From an uncultured Prevotellaceae bacterium (GTDB lineage: Bacteria > Bacteroidota > Bacteroidia > Bacteroidales > Bacteroidaceae), in assembly GCA_902784565.1 (NCBI GenBank), contig CACZVE010000010.1, positions 1 through 47,793 on the forward strand: a DNA stretch of 47,793 bases, in the 5' to 3' direction. Positions within the stretch are counted from its first letter, which is position 1; each line of letters begins with the position of its first letter. The notes beneath the pieces were generated by a model, which searched no databases, was not told where the DNA came from, and saw only the letters and a program-made list of their open reading frames with translations. This document shows, piece after piece, positions 1-8,563 of this stretch. Made by a program: the position numbers and the translations under genes.

Positions 1-2
1 TG

Positions 3-566
3 ACGTTCAGGTCACCGGCGGTGAAGGTCAGACTGCGTCACACGACACACAGACAGGCTGCCCGCACACGCGCGGCATCCCCCTTCCGGTCCGTTTCCAG
101 GCATACCTATCCCAACGTGATGGGTGTCATCGCAGAACTGCAGAAGGACAACGAGAAGGTGGAGCCGGGTCTGTTCTCACTGTATGCCTACGATGCCGAC
201 GGTGAGTGCCGCGGTGAGGGGAAGTGGGTGAACGGACTCGCATGGATGACACTCTACGGCAAGGGCGGGGAGGCACTCTCCTACCGCGCTGTCGACCTGT
301 TGGACGGCACGGTCTATACCGTCCGGGAGACCATGCCGTTTGCAGAGGGCATCACAGGCAGCATCGGTCAGCCACGTGTGCTGACGCTGGGTGAGACGGA
401 GGGCAGTGCCACCATGATCGACGGCATTCCCGTGGCACCGGCACGTACAGACATCGAGGGATACTATAACCTCAACGGTACACGCATGTCACTCAGGACA
501 GCAAAACGCGGCATCTACCTCGTGAAATACAAGGATGGATCATTCCAAAAAATAATCGTCAAATAA
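3..566 (+). CDS. Secreted protein with Prevotella-type C-terminal tail (5' end outside window)
   Basis: The frame is open from the left edge, so the true start lies upstream; a GTG at 21 is the first possible start inside the window but nothing marks it as real. The first 35 or so visible residues are arginine-rich and unrecognised. From about base 108 a beta-rich module begins (YPNVMGVIAEL, then DADGECRGEGKW) that resembles residues 390-480 of the next gene (MTVYVAV, GDECVGYG). The end, ING-like GYYNLNGTRMS followed by KRGIYLVKYKDG and a basic IIVK finish, is the C-terminal tail common in secreted Prevotella proteins and resembling type IX secretion sorting domains. The next gene starts 13 bases later, so the two are probably cotranscribed. 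The catalytic or binding role is unknown because the N-terminal part is missing. Confidence 0.75.
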   Translation, partial: TFRSPAVKVRLRHTTHRQAARTRAASPFRSVSRHTYPNVMGVIAELQKDNEKVEPGLFSLYAYDADGECRGEGKWVNGLAWMTLYGKGGEALSYRAVDLLDGTVYTVRETMPFAEGITGSIGQPRVLTLGETEGSATMIDGIPVAPARTDIEGYYNLNGTRMSLRTAKRGIYLVKYKDGSFQKIIVK

Positions 567-579
567 TAACAAAAAAGAT

Positions 580-2235
580 ATGAAAAAGATAACGAGTATT
601 GCGCTATTGTTCATGTTGGCCACCATCAGCATGACAGCCCAGAATGTCATTGATATCGTCTATAACGGTAATCAGGCGACAGTCAATCTCAATGGCATCA
701 CAGACGTCACATCGACAGTGAGCGGTGCCAATGTCACCATCAAATCCAAGACTACCACTGAGGAATATACCTACCGGGTCAGCGGCACATCCACGGACGG
801 TTCACTATATATCGAGGGTGAATATAAACTGACACTGCAGTTGGCTGGCGTGAAACTGACAAATGCCAGCAATGCCAACGGAGGTTATGCCATCGATGTG
901 GAGTGTGGTAAACGCATTGCCGTAGAACTGGAAGACGGCACCGTGAACACCCTGTGCGATGTCGCCAACGGCGGACAGAAGGCTGCCCTCTACTTCAAGG
1001 GACACGCAGAGTTCAAGGGCGGTGGTACACTGAATGTCTCCGGTAAGACAAAACATGCCATCAGGGCCAAGGAATACATCGAACTGAAGAGTTCCACAGG
1101 TACCATCAACATCCTGGAAGCCGTCAGCGACGGTATCCACTGTGGCAAGGGCAAACCGGACTATGAGAGCAACTACTTCCTGATGAAGGGCGGTATCGTC
1201 AATATCACTAACGTGGGAGGTGACGGTATCGACAGCGATGACTATGGTGCCATCAAGATTCACGGTGGAACCCTCAGCGTGAATATCAAAGATGACGCCT
1301 CGGGACTCAAGGCCGACAGTACCGTGACCATCAAGGACGGTACCATCAACATCTCCGTGAAAGGAAATGACAGCAAGGGCATAAGGGCCAACCATACCGT
1401 CACAGTTCTGGGTGGTAAGACTACCATCCTGGTAGATGGCGACGGTTCGAAGGGCATCAAGGCCAAGAATTACAAGGAAGGTGAATCGAATCCTGTCATC
1501 AACGGCGGCTATCTCAACATCAACGGCGGCAATCTCAACATCCAATGCACCGGCGACAACCTGGAGGACGGTACGAAGTGCGTGGCCGTCAGTGTCGATG
1601 CAGACCTGACACAGACAGATGGTGACGTAGACATCACGGTGACCGGTCCGGAAGCCATCGCCTGCACCGTAGACGGCAACAAATCACTCACGGGTGGATC
1701 ATTCAATACCAAGAGGATTCCCTGGAAGGTACAGACTAGGGACTATCAGTATGACATGACAGTCTATGTGGCAGTGAACAACAATGGTGTTAGACTTGCC
1801 AACTACGACAAGGTTGCTGTTGGCGCATTCATCGGCGACGAGTGCGTGGGTTACGGCATCTTTGAGGATGACTACGGTGTGATCCGTGTGAAGAGCAACG
1901 ACGAGTCAGCCAAGGCTGTATCGTTTAAGATCTACCGTTTCACCGACAAGACAGAATACGACCCCACCACCAGCAAGGCCATCACATTCGCGAACCAGAC
2001 CTCTGAAGGTGAGCCCAGCAATCCCATCGTGTTGAGTTGTAGCATGAAGTTGGAGGGTGATGTCAACGGAGACGGCACGGTGGATGCCAAGGACGTTGTG
2101 GAGATCGTGAACTATCTCATGGGCAAGAAGTCGGATAAATTCATCGAGAATGCGGCCGATGCAAATGGCGATGACACCATCAATGCTGCTGACATTGTGA
2201 CGATTGTGAACATCATCATGGAAAGTAGTCATTGA
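580..2235 (+). CDS. Secreted carbohydrate-binding DUF4353 (Cthe_2159-like) protein with dockerin-like C-terminus
   Basis: 551 residues. Residues 1-20 are a signal peptide (MKKITSIALLFMLATISMTA). Residues about 25-375 are glycine/aspartate-rich with recurring GG-(T/I)-hydrophobic-N-I motifs (GGTLNVSG, GGIVNITNVGGDGIDSDD, DGTINISVKG), the pattern of the DUF4353 right-handed beta-helix. The family's characterised member, Cthe_2159, binds cellulose and polygalacturonate with calcium. Residues about 390-490 share a module with the preceding gene. The last 60 residues hold two dockerin-like calcium loops (GDVNGDGTVDAKD and ADANGDDTINAAD). I see no catalytic motif. It ends inside the start of the regulator gene (TTGA overlap), so it is probably in one operon with it. 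A pectin-binding role next to an arabinan locus is attractive but inferred. Confidence 0.85.
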   Translation: MKKITSIALLFMLATISMTAQNVIDIVYNGNQATVNLNGITDVTSTVSGANVTIKSKTTTEEYTYRVSGTSTDGSLYIEGEYKLTLQLAGVKLTNASNANGGYAIDVECGKRIAVELEDGTVNTLCDVANGGQKAALYFKGHAEFKGGGTLNVSGKTKHAIRAKEYIELKSSTGTINILEAVSDGIHCGKGKPDYESNYFLMKGGIVNITNVGGDGIDSDDYGAIKIHGGTLSVNIKDDASGLKADSTVTIKDGTINISVKGNDSKGIRANHTVTVLGGKTTILVDGDGSKGIKAKNYKEGESNPVINGGYLNINGGNLNIQCTGDNLEDGTKCVAVSVDADLTQTDGDVDITVTGPEAIACTVDGNKSLTGGSFNTKRIPWKVQTRDYQYDMTVYVAVNNNGVRLANYDKVAVGAFIGDECVGYGIFEDDYGVIRVKSNDESAKAVSFKIYRFTDKTEYDPTTSKAITFANQTSEGEPSNPIVLSCSMKLEGDVNGDGTVDAKDVVEIVNYLMGKKSDKFIENAADANGDDTINAADIVTIVNIIMESSH

Positions 2236-5174
2236 GAAAACGGCGTATAATAATACTGTTTTTGTCCCTATGGGGGACAATTGCTGGTATGGCACAAAGT
2301 GTCATGCTGACAGAGCGGTATAATGTGTCGTATATCGACCTGAAAAGCGGACTTCCCCATAACAATGTCAGCGCCATCTTCGTTGATTCCAATGGATTCC
2401 TGTGGATAGGCACCTACGGCGGCGGCTTGGTACGCTACGACGGTTACGGAATGATGACACCTGTGATGTGGCTCAAAAGTAATTCGTGCAAGAGCATCGC
2501 CGAGGACCGTTTCAAGCGTCTCTGGGTGGCCTTCGACGAAGGGACGAACATCATCGACCTAAACACAATGATGGGTATCTCTCCAGAGTCATTGTCCGAT
2601 TCTGTCAGGACAATGCTGCCCGAGCCGAGCACCAAGGCATATTGCGACGCCTTGGGGCGCATCTGGCTGGTCACCTTTTCGTCGGTGAATTTGCTGGCTT
2701 TCGATGAACAGGGACGCATCTGCAAAGTGAGCACCTACCGATATCAGGGGAATACGCCCGATGTGTGCATACGTGATGTGGAGGGCAACGGAAAACCTTG
2801 GATTGGCATCGACGGCGGACTTTTCCGACTGGTGGAAAAGAACGGTAGTCTGGTACGTGAGGAGATTTCACCATTGTTCCGTTCCCTGAACGGCCTGTAT
2901 ATCACAGATATCCTGAAACGGAGCAATGTGTTCTGGATTACGACAAACCACGGCCTGTTTCGATACAACCCATACCAGCACAGTTTGGACCATTACGTGC
3001 ATATTGCTATTGGAGGCTCGTTGTCGCATGAGTTCTTGTCGGCTCTTGCCCTGATGCCTGACAATACGCTACTCGTGGGTTCCCTTTCCGGCGTGAATGT
3101 CTATGACGAACAGACGGATCACTTCTCCGTGTGGAATTCCGCCAGCATCCAACCGCTGCAAAGCGATTTCGTGCATTGTCTCCTGGTGGATAAGGGACTG
3201 ATTTGGATTGGCACAGAGTCGGGAGGCGTTGCCAAACTGGTACCGAGACAGTTGTTGTTGCAGAACTACGTCCACACCGCCTCGCCCACATCCATCTCGC
3301 CTAATCCTGTGAACGCCATGTATGTTGAACCCGATGGTACGCTTTGGGTGGGTACAGTGGAAGGCGGACTGAATCGGAAAGAGCGGGGGCAAACAGGTTT
3401 TGTCCACATGACGAAGGCAAACTCAACCTTGTCACATAACAGCGTTTCGGCCTTGGTAGCCGATGACAAAGGCAGATTGTGGACGGGAACGTGGGGCGGT
3501 GGTCTGAATGTGGTAGACCTTGCCACTGGTGCTGTCCATCGGGTGGAGATGACGGAAGAAGAGGCTCGCCTGACCAATTTTATCGGCGCACTGGCATACG
3601 ACGCAAGGAACAACGGGTTGTGGATAGGCAGTAACGATGGTATCTTCCTATATGACCTCAATACAAGACAACTCACGGAGCCTTTCGAAGGATGCGGCTT
3701 GATTCGTGGGTGTATTGGTTCTATCATCGACAAGGACGGGGTACTCTGGATGGGGTGTATGCGAGGAGTCTGTGCCATAGATCTCAAATCGAAGAAGGGC
3801 GGGAAGTTTAGGTTCCGCAATCTGATGTATCGCCTGAACGATCCTGACTCACATATCTATGATAAAATTTCATCCTTCTGCGAAAGCAGCGACGGCACAC
3901 TCTGGTTAGGCAGCAACGGTTATGGTCTGTACCACCGGATGGTGGGGAAAGACGGTAAAGAGACATTTGAGGTACTAACACAAGAAGACGGACTGGTGAA
4001 CAATGCCGTGAAGGGTATTGTGGAAGACAAGAACGGGAAACTATGGGTCACGACTCAGAACGGACTCTCGGTCTACGACCCACACTTAAAGACTTTCACA
4101 AACTACACCCAAGCCGACGGACTGGCCAGTTCACAATTCTATTGGAACTCGGCAGTAATCGCCAAATCAGGCATGATCTATCTGGGCAGTGAGGCAGGGC
4201 TGATAGAAGTGACCAGTGAGAATCCAGAAGCAACCTACCAGGGACATCTCGTGTTTACCCACCTGATGGTGGACAATCAGGACATCCAGGCGGGGAGCAG
4301 TTATCTCGACGAAGACATCTCCATCGCAAAGACCATCACACTCAGTGAGGGTAATCGCTCTTTCTCGATTGACTTTGCGGCCCTGAACTATGGCTATGAG
4401 ACGCAAGGTATTTTCAGTTACAGGATGAAGGGTTTTGATGATGAATGGACGCTTCTGAAACCAGGCCAGCATTCGGTGAGATACAGCGTCCTGCCTGTGG
4501 GTAATTATACATTTGAGGTGAAATATGAGTCGGCGCTATCGTCTGTCGAGGAAGAGACCATCGCCATAGATATTGTGGTGGAACCACACTTCTGGAATAG
4601 TTGGTGGTTCCGTCTTTTGCTGGCACTCCTCTTTATTGGTCTGATAGTATATATATATAATAGGTGGGCTGCAGAACTGAAACGCCGTGAGGCAGAACAA
4701 CTATTGAGTCCTATCCGTAAGGTTCTGGAAGAATCGAAAGACCCCAAACAACTTCAAAAGCGCATCAGTAATATCCTCGACAATCAGGAGCGTTATCAAC
4801 AAAGTGTAACGAAGAGTGTGGAGGCAGATAAGGAGGAGGTGATGAAAAACACACGTCCACTGATGGAACAGGTGATGGAAATCATGGAGAAACATTATAT
4901 GGATTCCGAATTTGGCGTACAGGAATTCTGTGATGCTTTGGGCATGAGCCGCAGTGTAGCCAGCAAGCATCTCAATACAGAGGCAGGTCTGCCAGTAGGA
5001 CAGTTCATCCGCAACTATCGTCTGAACATGGCCAAGGAACTCCTCTCAGCCAAGACGGGCAACCGTAACATCACGGAGATAGCCTATGCCGTCGGTTTTA
5101 ACGACCCCAAATACTTCACCCGTTGCTTTACGAAGATGTTTGGTGTCAGTCCCAGTACATTTGGAAATAATTGA
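2232..5174 (+). CDS. Membrane one-component regulator: propellers, Y_Y_Y, TM, AraC HTH (no kinase)
   Basis: 980 residues. A signal peptide (about 1-22, ending GMAQ) is followed by repeated propeller blades to about residue 690 (GLPHNNVSAIFVDSNGFLWIG, then many LWIGT/LWVGT motifs), a Y_Y_Y domain at about 706-775 (YRMKGFDDEW), one membrane helix at about 790-812, a charged, probably coiled-coil linker, and an AraC-type helix-turn-helix at about 875-980 (NITEIAYAVGFNDPKYFTRCF). This is the layout of a hybrid two-component sensor, but HisKA, HATPase and receiver domains are absent, so the periplasmic signal must reach DNA without phosphotransfer. The start is TTG at 2232: it overlaps the upstream stop and is the only start that keeps the signal peptide; the next ATG (2289) would remove it. 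Its likely targets are the three repeats at 5200-5265. Confidence 0.9.
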   Translation: MRKRRIIILFLSLWGTIAGMAQSVMLTERYNVSYIDLKSGLPHNNVSAIFVDSNGFLWIGTYGGGLVRYDGYGMMTPVMWLKSNSCKSIAEDRFKRLWVAFDEGTNIIDLNTMMGISPESLSDSVRTMLPEPSTKAYCDALGRIWLVTFSSVNLLAFDEQGRICKVSTYRYQGNTPDVCIRDVEGNGKPWIGIDGGLFRLVEKNGSLVREEISPLFRSLNGLYITDILKRSNVFWITTNHGLFRYNPYQHSLDHYVHIAIGGSLSHEFLSALALMPDNTLLVGSLSGVNVYDEQTDHFSVWNSASIQPLQSDFVHCLLVDKGLIWIGTESGGVAKLVPRQLLLQNYVHTASPTSISPNPVNAMYVEPDGTLWVGTVEGGLNRKERGQTGFVHMTKANSTLSHNSVSALVADDKGRLWTGTWGGGLNVVDLATGAVHRVEMTEEEARLTNFIGALAYDARNNGLWIGSNDGIFLYDLNTRQLTEPFEGCGLIRGCIGSIIDKDGVLWMGCMRGVCAIDLKSKKGGKFRFRNLMYRLNDPDSHIYDKISSFCESSDGTLWLGSNGYGLYHRMVGKDGKETFEVLTQEDGLVNNAVKGIVEDKNGKLWVTTQNGLSVYDPHLKTFTNYTQADGLASSQFYWNSAVIAKSGMIYLGSEAGLIEVTSENPEATYQGHLVFTHLMVDNQDIQAGSSYLDEDISIAKTITLSEGNRSFSIDFAALNYGYETQGIFSYRMKGFDDEWTLLKPGQHSVRYSVLPVGNYTFEVKYESALSSVEEETIAIDIVVEPHFWNSWWFRLLLALLFIGLIVYIYNRWAAELKRREAEQLLSPIRKVLEESKDPKQLQKRISNILDNQERYQQSVTKSVEADKEEVMKNTRPLMEQVMEIMEKHYMDSEFGVQEFCDALGMSRSVASKHLNTEAGLPVGQFIRNYRLNMAKELLSAKTGNRNITEIAYAVGFNDPKYFTRCFTKMFGVSPSTFGNN

Positions 5175-5199
5175 TTTATATCATTGATATACCTCAAGA

Positions 5200-5265
5200 G
5201 GTGGAAAAAACGTGCAATCGGGTCTAAAATACGTTTTATCCACCACATAAAACGTTTTGTCCACC
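5200..5265. promoter_or_regulatory. Three-copy operator ACGTTTTNTCCACC, probable target of the AraC regulator
   Basis: Three 14-bp copies agree at every position but the eighth: inverted at 5200-5213 and direct at 5231-5244 and 5252-5265. The two direct copies are 21 bp apart, two helical turns, so they face the same side of the DNA. The proximal copy ends 20 bp before the -7 box at 5286, placing it over the -33 region as expected for an AraC-type activator. The array begins 25 bases after the regulator stop codon. Binding by that regulator is inferred from position and geometry. Confidence 0.75.
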
Positions 5266-5285
5266 TTTACTTTGTTTCCATTAAC

Positions 5286-5293
5286 TACTTTTG
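5286..5293 (+). promoter_or_regulatory. -7 box (TACTTTTG) of the SusC operon promoter
   Basis: The sequence matches the Bacteroidetes TAnnTTTG consensus and lies 50 bases before the SusC start, giving an A-rich leader of about 45 nt. There is no TTTG at the usual 19-21 bp upstream (nearest copies at 5256-5259 and 5271-5274), which fits a promoter that depends on an activator bound at the adjoining repeats. Confidence 0.65.
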
Positions 5294-5343
5294 CAGCACA
5301 TTTCACTAATTAAAATTAACTTCTAAACAAAAAAACAATTAAG

Positions 5344-8300
5344 ATGAGAAAACAAATTCTATTCTCTGTGATGTTCATCTTGAGTATGTTGGGAGGACTA
5401 ATCGTCAATCCAGTTCCCGTGATGGCATCAGTGGCACAGCAGACCATTCAGGTCAGCGGCCAGGTTGTTGACCAAGATGGTGAGGCACTGATTGGTGCAA
5501 CCGTCAAGGTTAAAGGATCTACAACAGGAGTTGTGACCGACTATGAAGGCAACTTCCAGTTGAATGCTCCTTCGGACGCCACACTCGTGGTGAGTTACGT
5601 GGGCTATAAGGATCGCGAGATCGCAGTACGCGGACGCGCGATACTTGGACAGATTCAACTCGAAGCAGATGCCCAAGTGCTAGATCAGGTGGTTGTCGTG
5701 GGTTATGGTACTCAGAAGAAAGCCGACCTGACAGGTTCTGTGTCAATCGTTAATGCCGATGAACTGAAACGCGTATCACACAACAACATCTCTTCCATGC
5801 TTGAAGGTAAGGTGGCTGGTGTACAGATTACCTCTGACGGTCAGCCGGGCGCAGACCCCGCTGTTCGTATCCGTGGTGTCGGTTCCTTTGGTAGCACGGC
5901 TCCACTTTATGTTGTGGACGGTGTTCCAATGGGAACAACTATTCGTGATTTCTCTCCAAATGACATCGAGACCATTCAGGTGCTGAAGGATGCATCTGCC
6001 GGTGCCATCTACGGTAGCCGTGCTGCTAACGGTGTGGTCATCATCACCACTAAGGGTGGTAAGAAAGATCAGCCTTTGAAGGTGGACTATAAAGGTTACT
6101 TTGGTGTGGATATGATTGACAAAGGCATGTATGACGTGATGGATGCAGACCAGTATAGCAGACATTTTGCGCAGGCAAGCATCAATTCAGGAACACTAAT
6201 TCCTGCCGGTTATATTCAAGGGGCTGATGGTGTCTACAGATTCCAGGACGACACCAATACAGACTGGGTAGACGAGGTGTTCAAGACAGGTATCCGCCAA
6301 AACCACAATGTCAATTTGAGTGGTGGCGGTACCCACAACACCTATAATATTAGTCTTGACTATTTCAAGCAGAAAGGTACATTGGAGGGAGCGGGTCCCA
6401 ACTATGAGCGTTATACGGCTCGCGTGAACAACACGATGGACACAAAGTTTATCAAGTTCCGCACGAGTTTTGTCTATTCTCACTCAAATCAGGATGGTAT
6501 GGGTAGAGCCAACACTGATGGCTCATTTGTACAAGGTTTATATGGTTCTAATGAGCCTGTTATCAGCGATGCTTTGAGTATGGTTCCTACCGTAAAGGCC
6601 TATGATTCTTCAACATGGGTGCTTGACGACGTGGTCAATGCGGCAAACAACTGGAACTACGATGCATACGGCTATGGCGTTTATTATGACAAAGTTCATG
6701 GCGACTTACGTCTGAGGAACCCATTACATTTTAACAACATGCTTACCCGTAACACACTTGTTGACCGTTTCGTAGGAACAGCATCTGCAGATGTTGACCT
6801 TCTGGAGATGATAGGTGTCAAGAGTAAGAACCATAAGTTGAGCTACAAAATCAACCTGTCATATAGCAAGACTCATGCTCAGGATAAAACATGGGTATCT
6901 GCCTGGATTGAGAGTAATAATGTAGCATTGGACAAATCTAACGAAAAGTTGACCAAGGGCACTCGCACCTATGGTGATGCCTTGATAGAGAACACCCTTA
7001 CCTATGACGGTACGATTGGCTTGCACCACGCAAACCTCGTTGTCGGTCAGACTTTTGAACAGGAAAATACTGATATCGTTACAGCCTGGGGTAATAACTT
7101 TACCGAGCCTTACTACCTCCAGATTCAGAATGCCGCTACAAGGAATGCAGAATCCTATGAATACAAGCATACGATGGCATCATATATTGCTCGTCTGAAC
7201 TATGATTATGATGGCAAGTACCTCCTTTCAGCGATTGTACGCCGTGATGGCAGTTCCCGTCTGTCTAAGGATAAGCGCTGGGACACCTTCCCGTCTGTCT
7301 CTGTTGGATGGCGCTTTGATAAGGAAAGTTTCTTCCCCATTGATCGTAACATTATTAATATGTTCAAGATTCGTGCCAGTTATGGTGAACTCGGCAACGA
7401 GAATATCGCAGATGGTGTCTTTGAGATGACTATGTCCCGTAATAACATGACCTATAGTTTTGGCAACCAGCCTGTCACAGGATCAGCCGCTTCTAACTTT
7501 GTGATTGAAGATGTGTACTGGGAGAAGAAAAAGACCATGAACGTGGGTATCGACCTCGCTATGTTCAACAATCGCATTGAGTTCACTGCCGAGTGGTATA
7601 AGAACAAGTCGCAGGATCTGCTCTTTGAGCATGTTCCCGTCCCTAATAGTGGTGGTTTTGCAAATGCAGAGGTAACTATGAATGCAGCCTCTATGGAGAA
7701 CAGTGGTTTTGAGTTCTCTGTTACATACCGTAACAACGATCACCCGCTGAAACACCAGATTAGCGCAAATCTTAGTACCCTAAAGAATAAGGTCACTTCG
7801 CTTGGCTTCGGAACAGAGTCATATCTCACCGGCGATTATATGACAATCGTGGGCCAGGAAGTAGGACAGTTCTACGGATATGTCTATGAGGGAATTGCCC
7901 GTACACAGGCAGATCTTGACAATCATGCAAAGCAGGATGGAGCCACCGTCGGTGATTGTCTTTATAAAGATGTGAATGGTGACGGTGTGATCAATACAGA
8001 TGACCGCGTTATCTTGGGTGGCGGTCTGCCAAAAATCAACTTTGGCCTGAGTGCACATCTGGAATATAAGCAGTTCGACCTGAGTATCTCTACCTATGGA
8101 GCACTCGACTACCATGTTGCCGACCATCTTTACAATATGCTCCACTCGTCATATGGCGTAGGGAACAAGGATGTGGATCTTCTTGATGCCAATCGCTGGG
8201 ATGGTACTACATATATCTCTAACGTTCCCAAGACGTATTATGCATCACCAAGTTCGATGCTTTGGAATGACCTGTTCAGTGAGCGTAAGATTCAGAACGC

Positions 8301-8532
8301 TGCCTATTGGAAAATTGCCAACGTGGAACTCGGTTACAATGTTCCCGACAAATTGTTTGGTGGCTATGTTTCAGGTGTAAGAGTATATGTTTCTGCACAA
8401 AACCTCTTTACTTTCACTGGCTACAAAGGTTACAATGTTGACTATGCCGGTGGTACGTTTACTCCTGGTTATAACTACTGCTCATACCCCAATGCACGTA
8501 GTTTTATGGCAGGTCTTCTCTTCTCATTCTAA
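5344..8532 (+). CDS. SusC/RagA-family TonB-dependent outer membrane transporter
   Basis: 1062 residues, usual for SusC. The signal peptide covers about 1-30. A carboxypeptidase-regulatory-like domain follows at about 35-110 (VSGQVVDQDGEALIGATVKV, DYEGNFQL), then the linker DQVVVVGYGTQKKADLTGSV, the plug (VRIRGVGSFGSTAPLYVVDGVP, IYGSRAANGVVIITTKGGK) and a C-terminal barrel ending in aromatic LLFSF. The product should import oligosaccharides across the outer membrane with the SusD partner using TonB energy. It is the first gene of the operon, downstream of the triple operator and a TACTTTTG box, with an A-rich leader and no Shine-Dalgarno. GH43/GH51 neighbours suggest arabino-oligosaccharides as cargo. 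Confidence 0.95.
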   Translation: MRKQILFSVMFILSMLGGLIVNPVPVMASVAQQTIQVSGQVVDQDGEALIGATVKVKGSTTGVVTDYEGNFQLNAPSDATLVVSYVGYKDREIAVRGRAILGQIQLEADAQVLDQVVVVGYGTQKKADLTGSVSIVNADELKRVSHNNISSMLEGKVAGVQITSDGQPGADPAVRIRGVGSFGSTAPLYVVDGVPMGTTIRDFSPNDIETIQVLKDASAGAIYGSRAANGVVIITTKGGKKDQPLKVDYKGYFGVDMIDKGMYDVMDADQYSRHFAQASINSGTLIPAGYIQGADGVYRFQDDTNTDWVDEVFKTGIRQNHNVNLSGGGTHNTYNISLDYFKQKGTLEGAGPNYERYTARVNNTMDTKFIKFRTSFVYSHSNQDGMGRANTDGSFVQGLYGSNEPVISDALSMVPTVKAYDSSTWVLDDVVNAANNWNYDAYGYGVYYDKVHGDLRLRNPLHFNNMLTRNTLVDRFVGTASADVDLLEMIGVKSKNHKLSYKINLSYSKTHAQDKTWVSAWIESNNVALDKSNEKLTKGTRTYGDALIENTLTYDGTIGLHHANLVVGQTFEQENTDIVTAWGNNFTEPYYLQIQNAATRNAESYEYKHTMASYIARLNYDYDGKYLLSAIVRRDGSSRLSKDKRWDTFPSVSVGWRFDKESFFPIDRNIINMFKIRASYGELGNENIADGVFEMTMSRNNMTYSFGNQPVTGSAASNFVIEDVYWEKKKTMNVGIDLAMFNNRIEFTAEWYKNKSQDLLFEHVPVPNSGGFANAEVTMNAASMENSGFEFSVTYRNNDHPLKHQISANLSTLKNKVTSLGFGTESYLTGDYMTIVGQEVGQFYGYVYEGIARTQADLDNHAKQDGATVGDCLYKDVNGDGVINTDDRVILGGGLPKINFGLSAHLEYKQFDLSISTYGALDYHVADHLYNMLHSSYGVGNKDVDLLDANRWDGTTYISNVPKTYYASPSSMLWNDLFSERKIQNAAYWKIANVELGYNVPDKLFGGYVSGVRVYVSAQNLFTFTGYKGYNVDYAGGTFTPGYNYCSYPNARSFMAGLLFSF

Positions 8533-8563
8533 TGGAGGACAGGAAAAAAGAACAAAAGAAAAA

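Noticed and set aside
3-110. Possible frameshift near the start of the first gene
   Set aside because: The arginine-rich visible start looks odd, but the alternative frame gives nothing recognisable and the gene is cut by the window edge, so it cannot be judged.
2041-2232. Dockerin repeats as evidence for a cellulosome
   Set aside because: Dockerin-like calcium repeats are common in Prevotella secreted proteins without cohesins, and no cohesin or scaffoldin gene is in the window.
5200-5265. CRISPR-like array
   Set aside because: Only three 14-bp copies, one inverted, with 17- and 7-bp gaps and no cas genes; operator geometry fits better.
8387-8563. Long upstream extension of the SusD frame
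   Set aside because: It overlaps the SusC coding end and precedes the lipoprotein signal, which fixes the start at 8564 or 8576.
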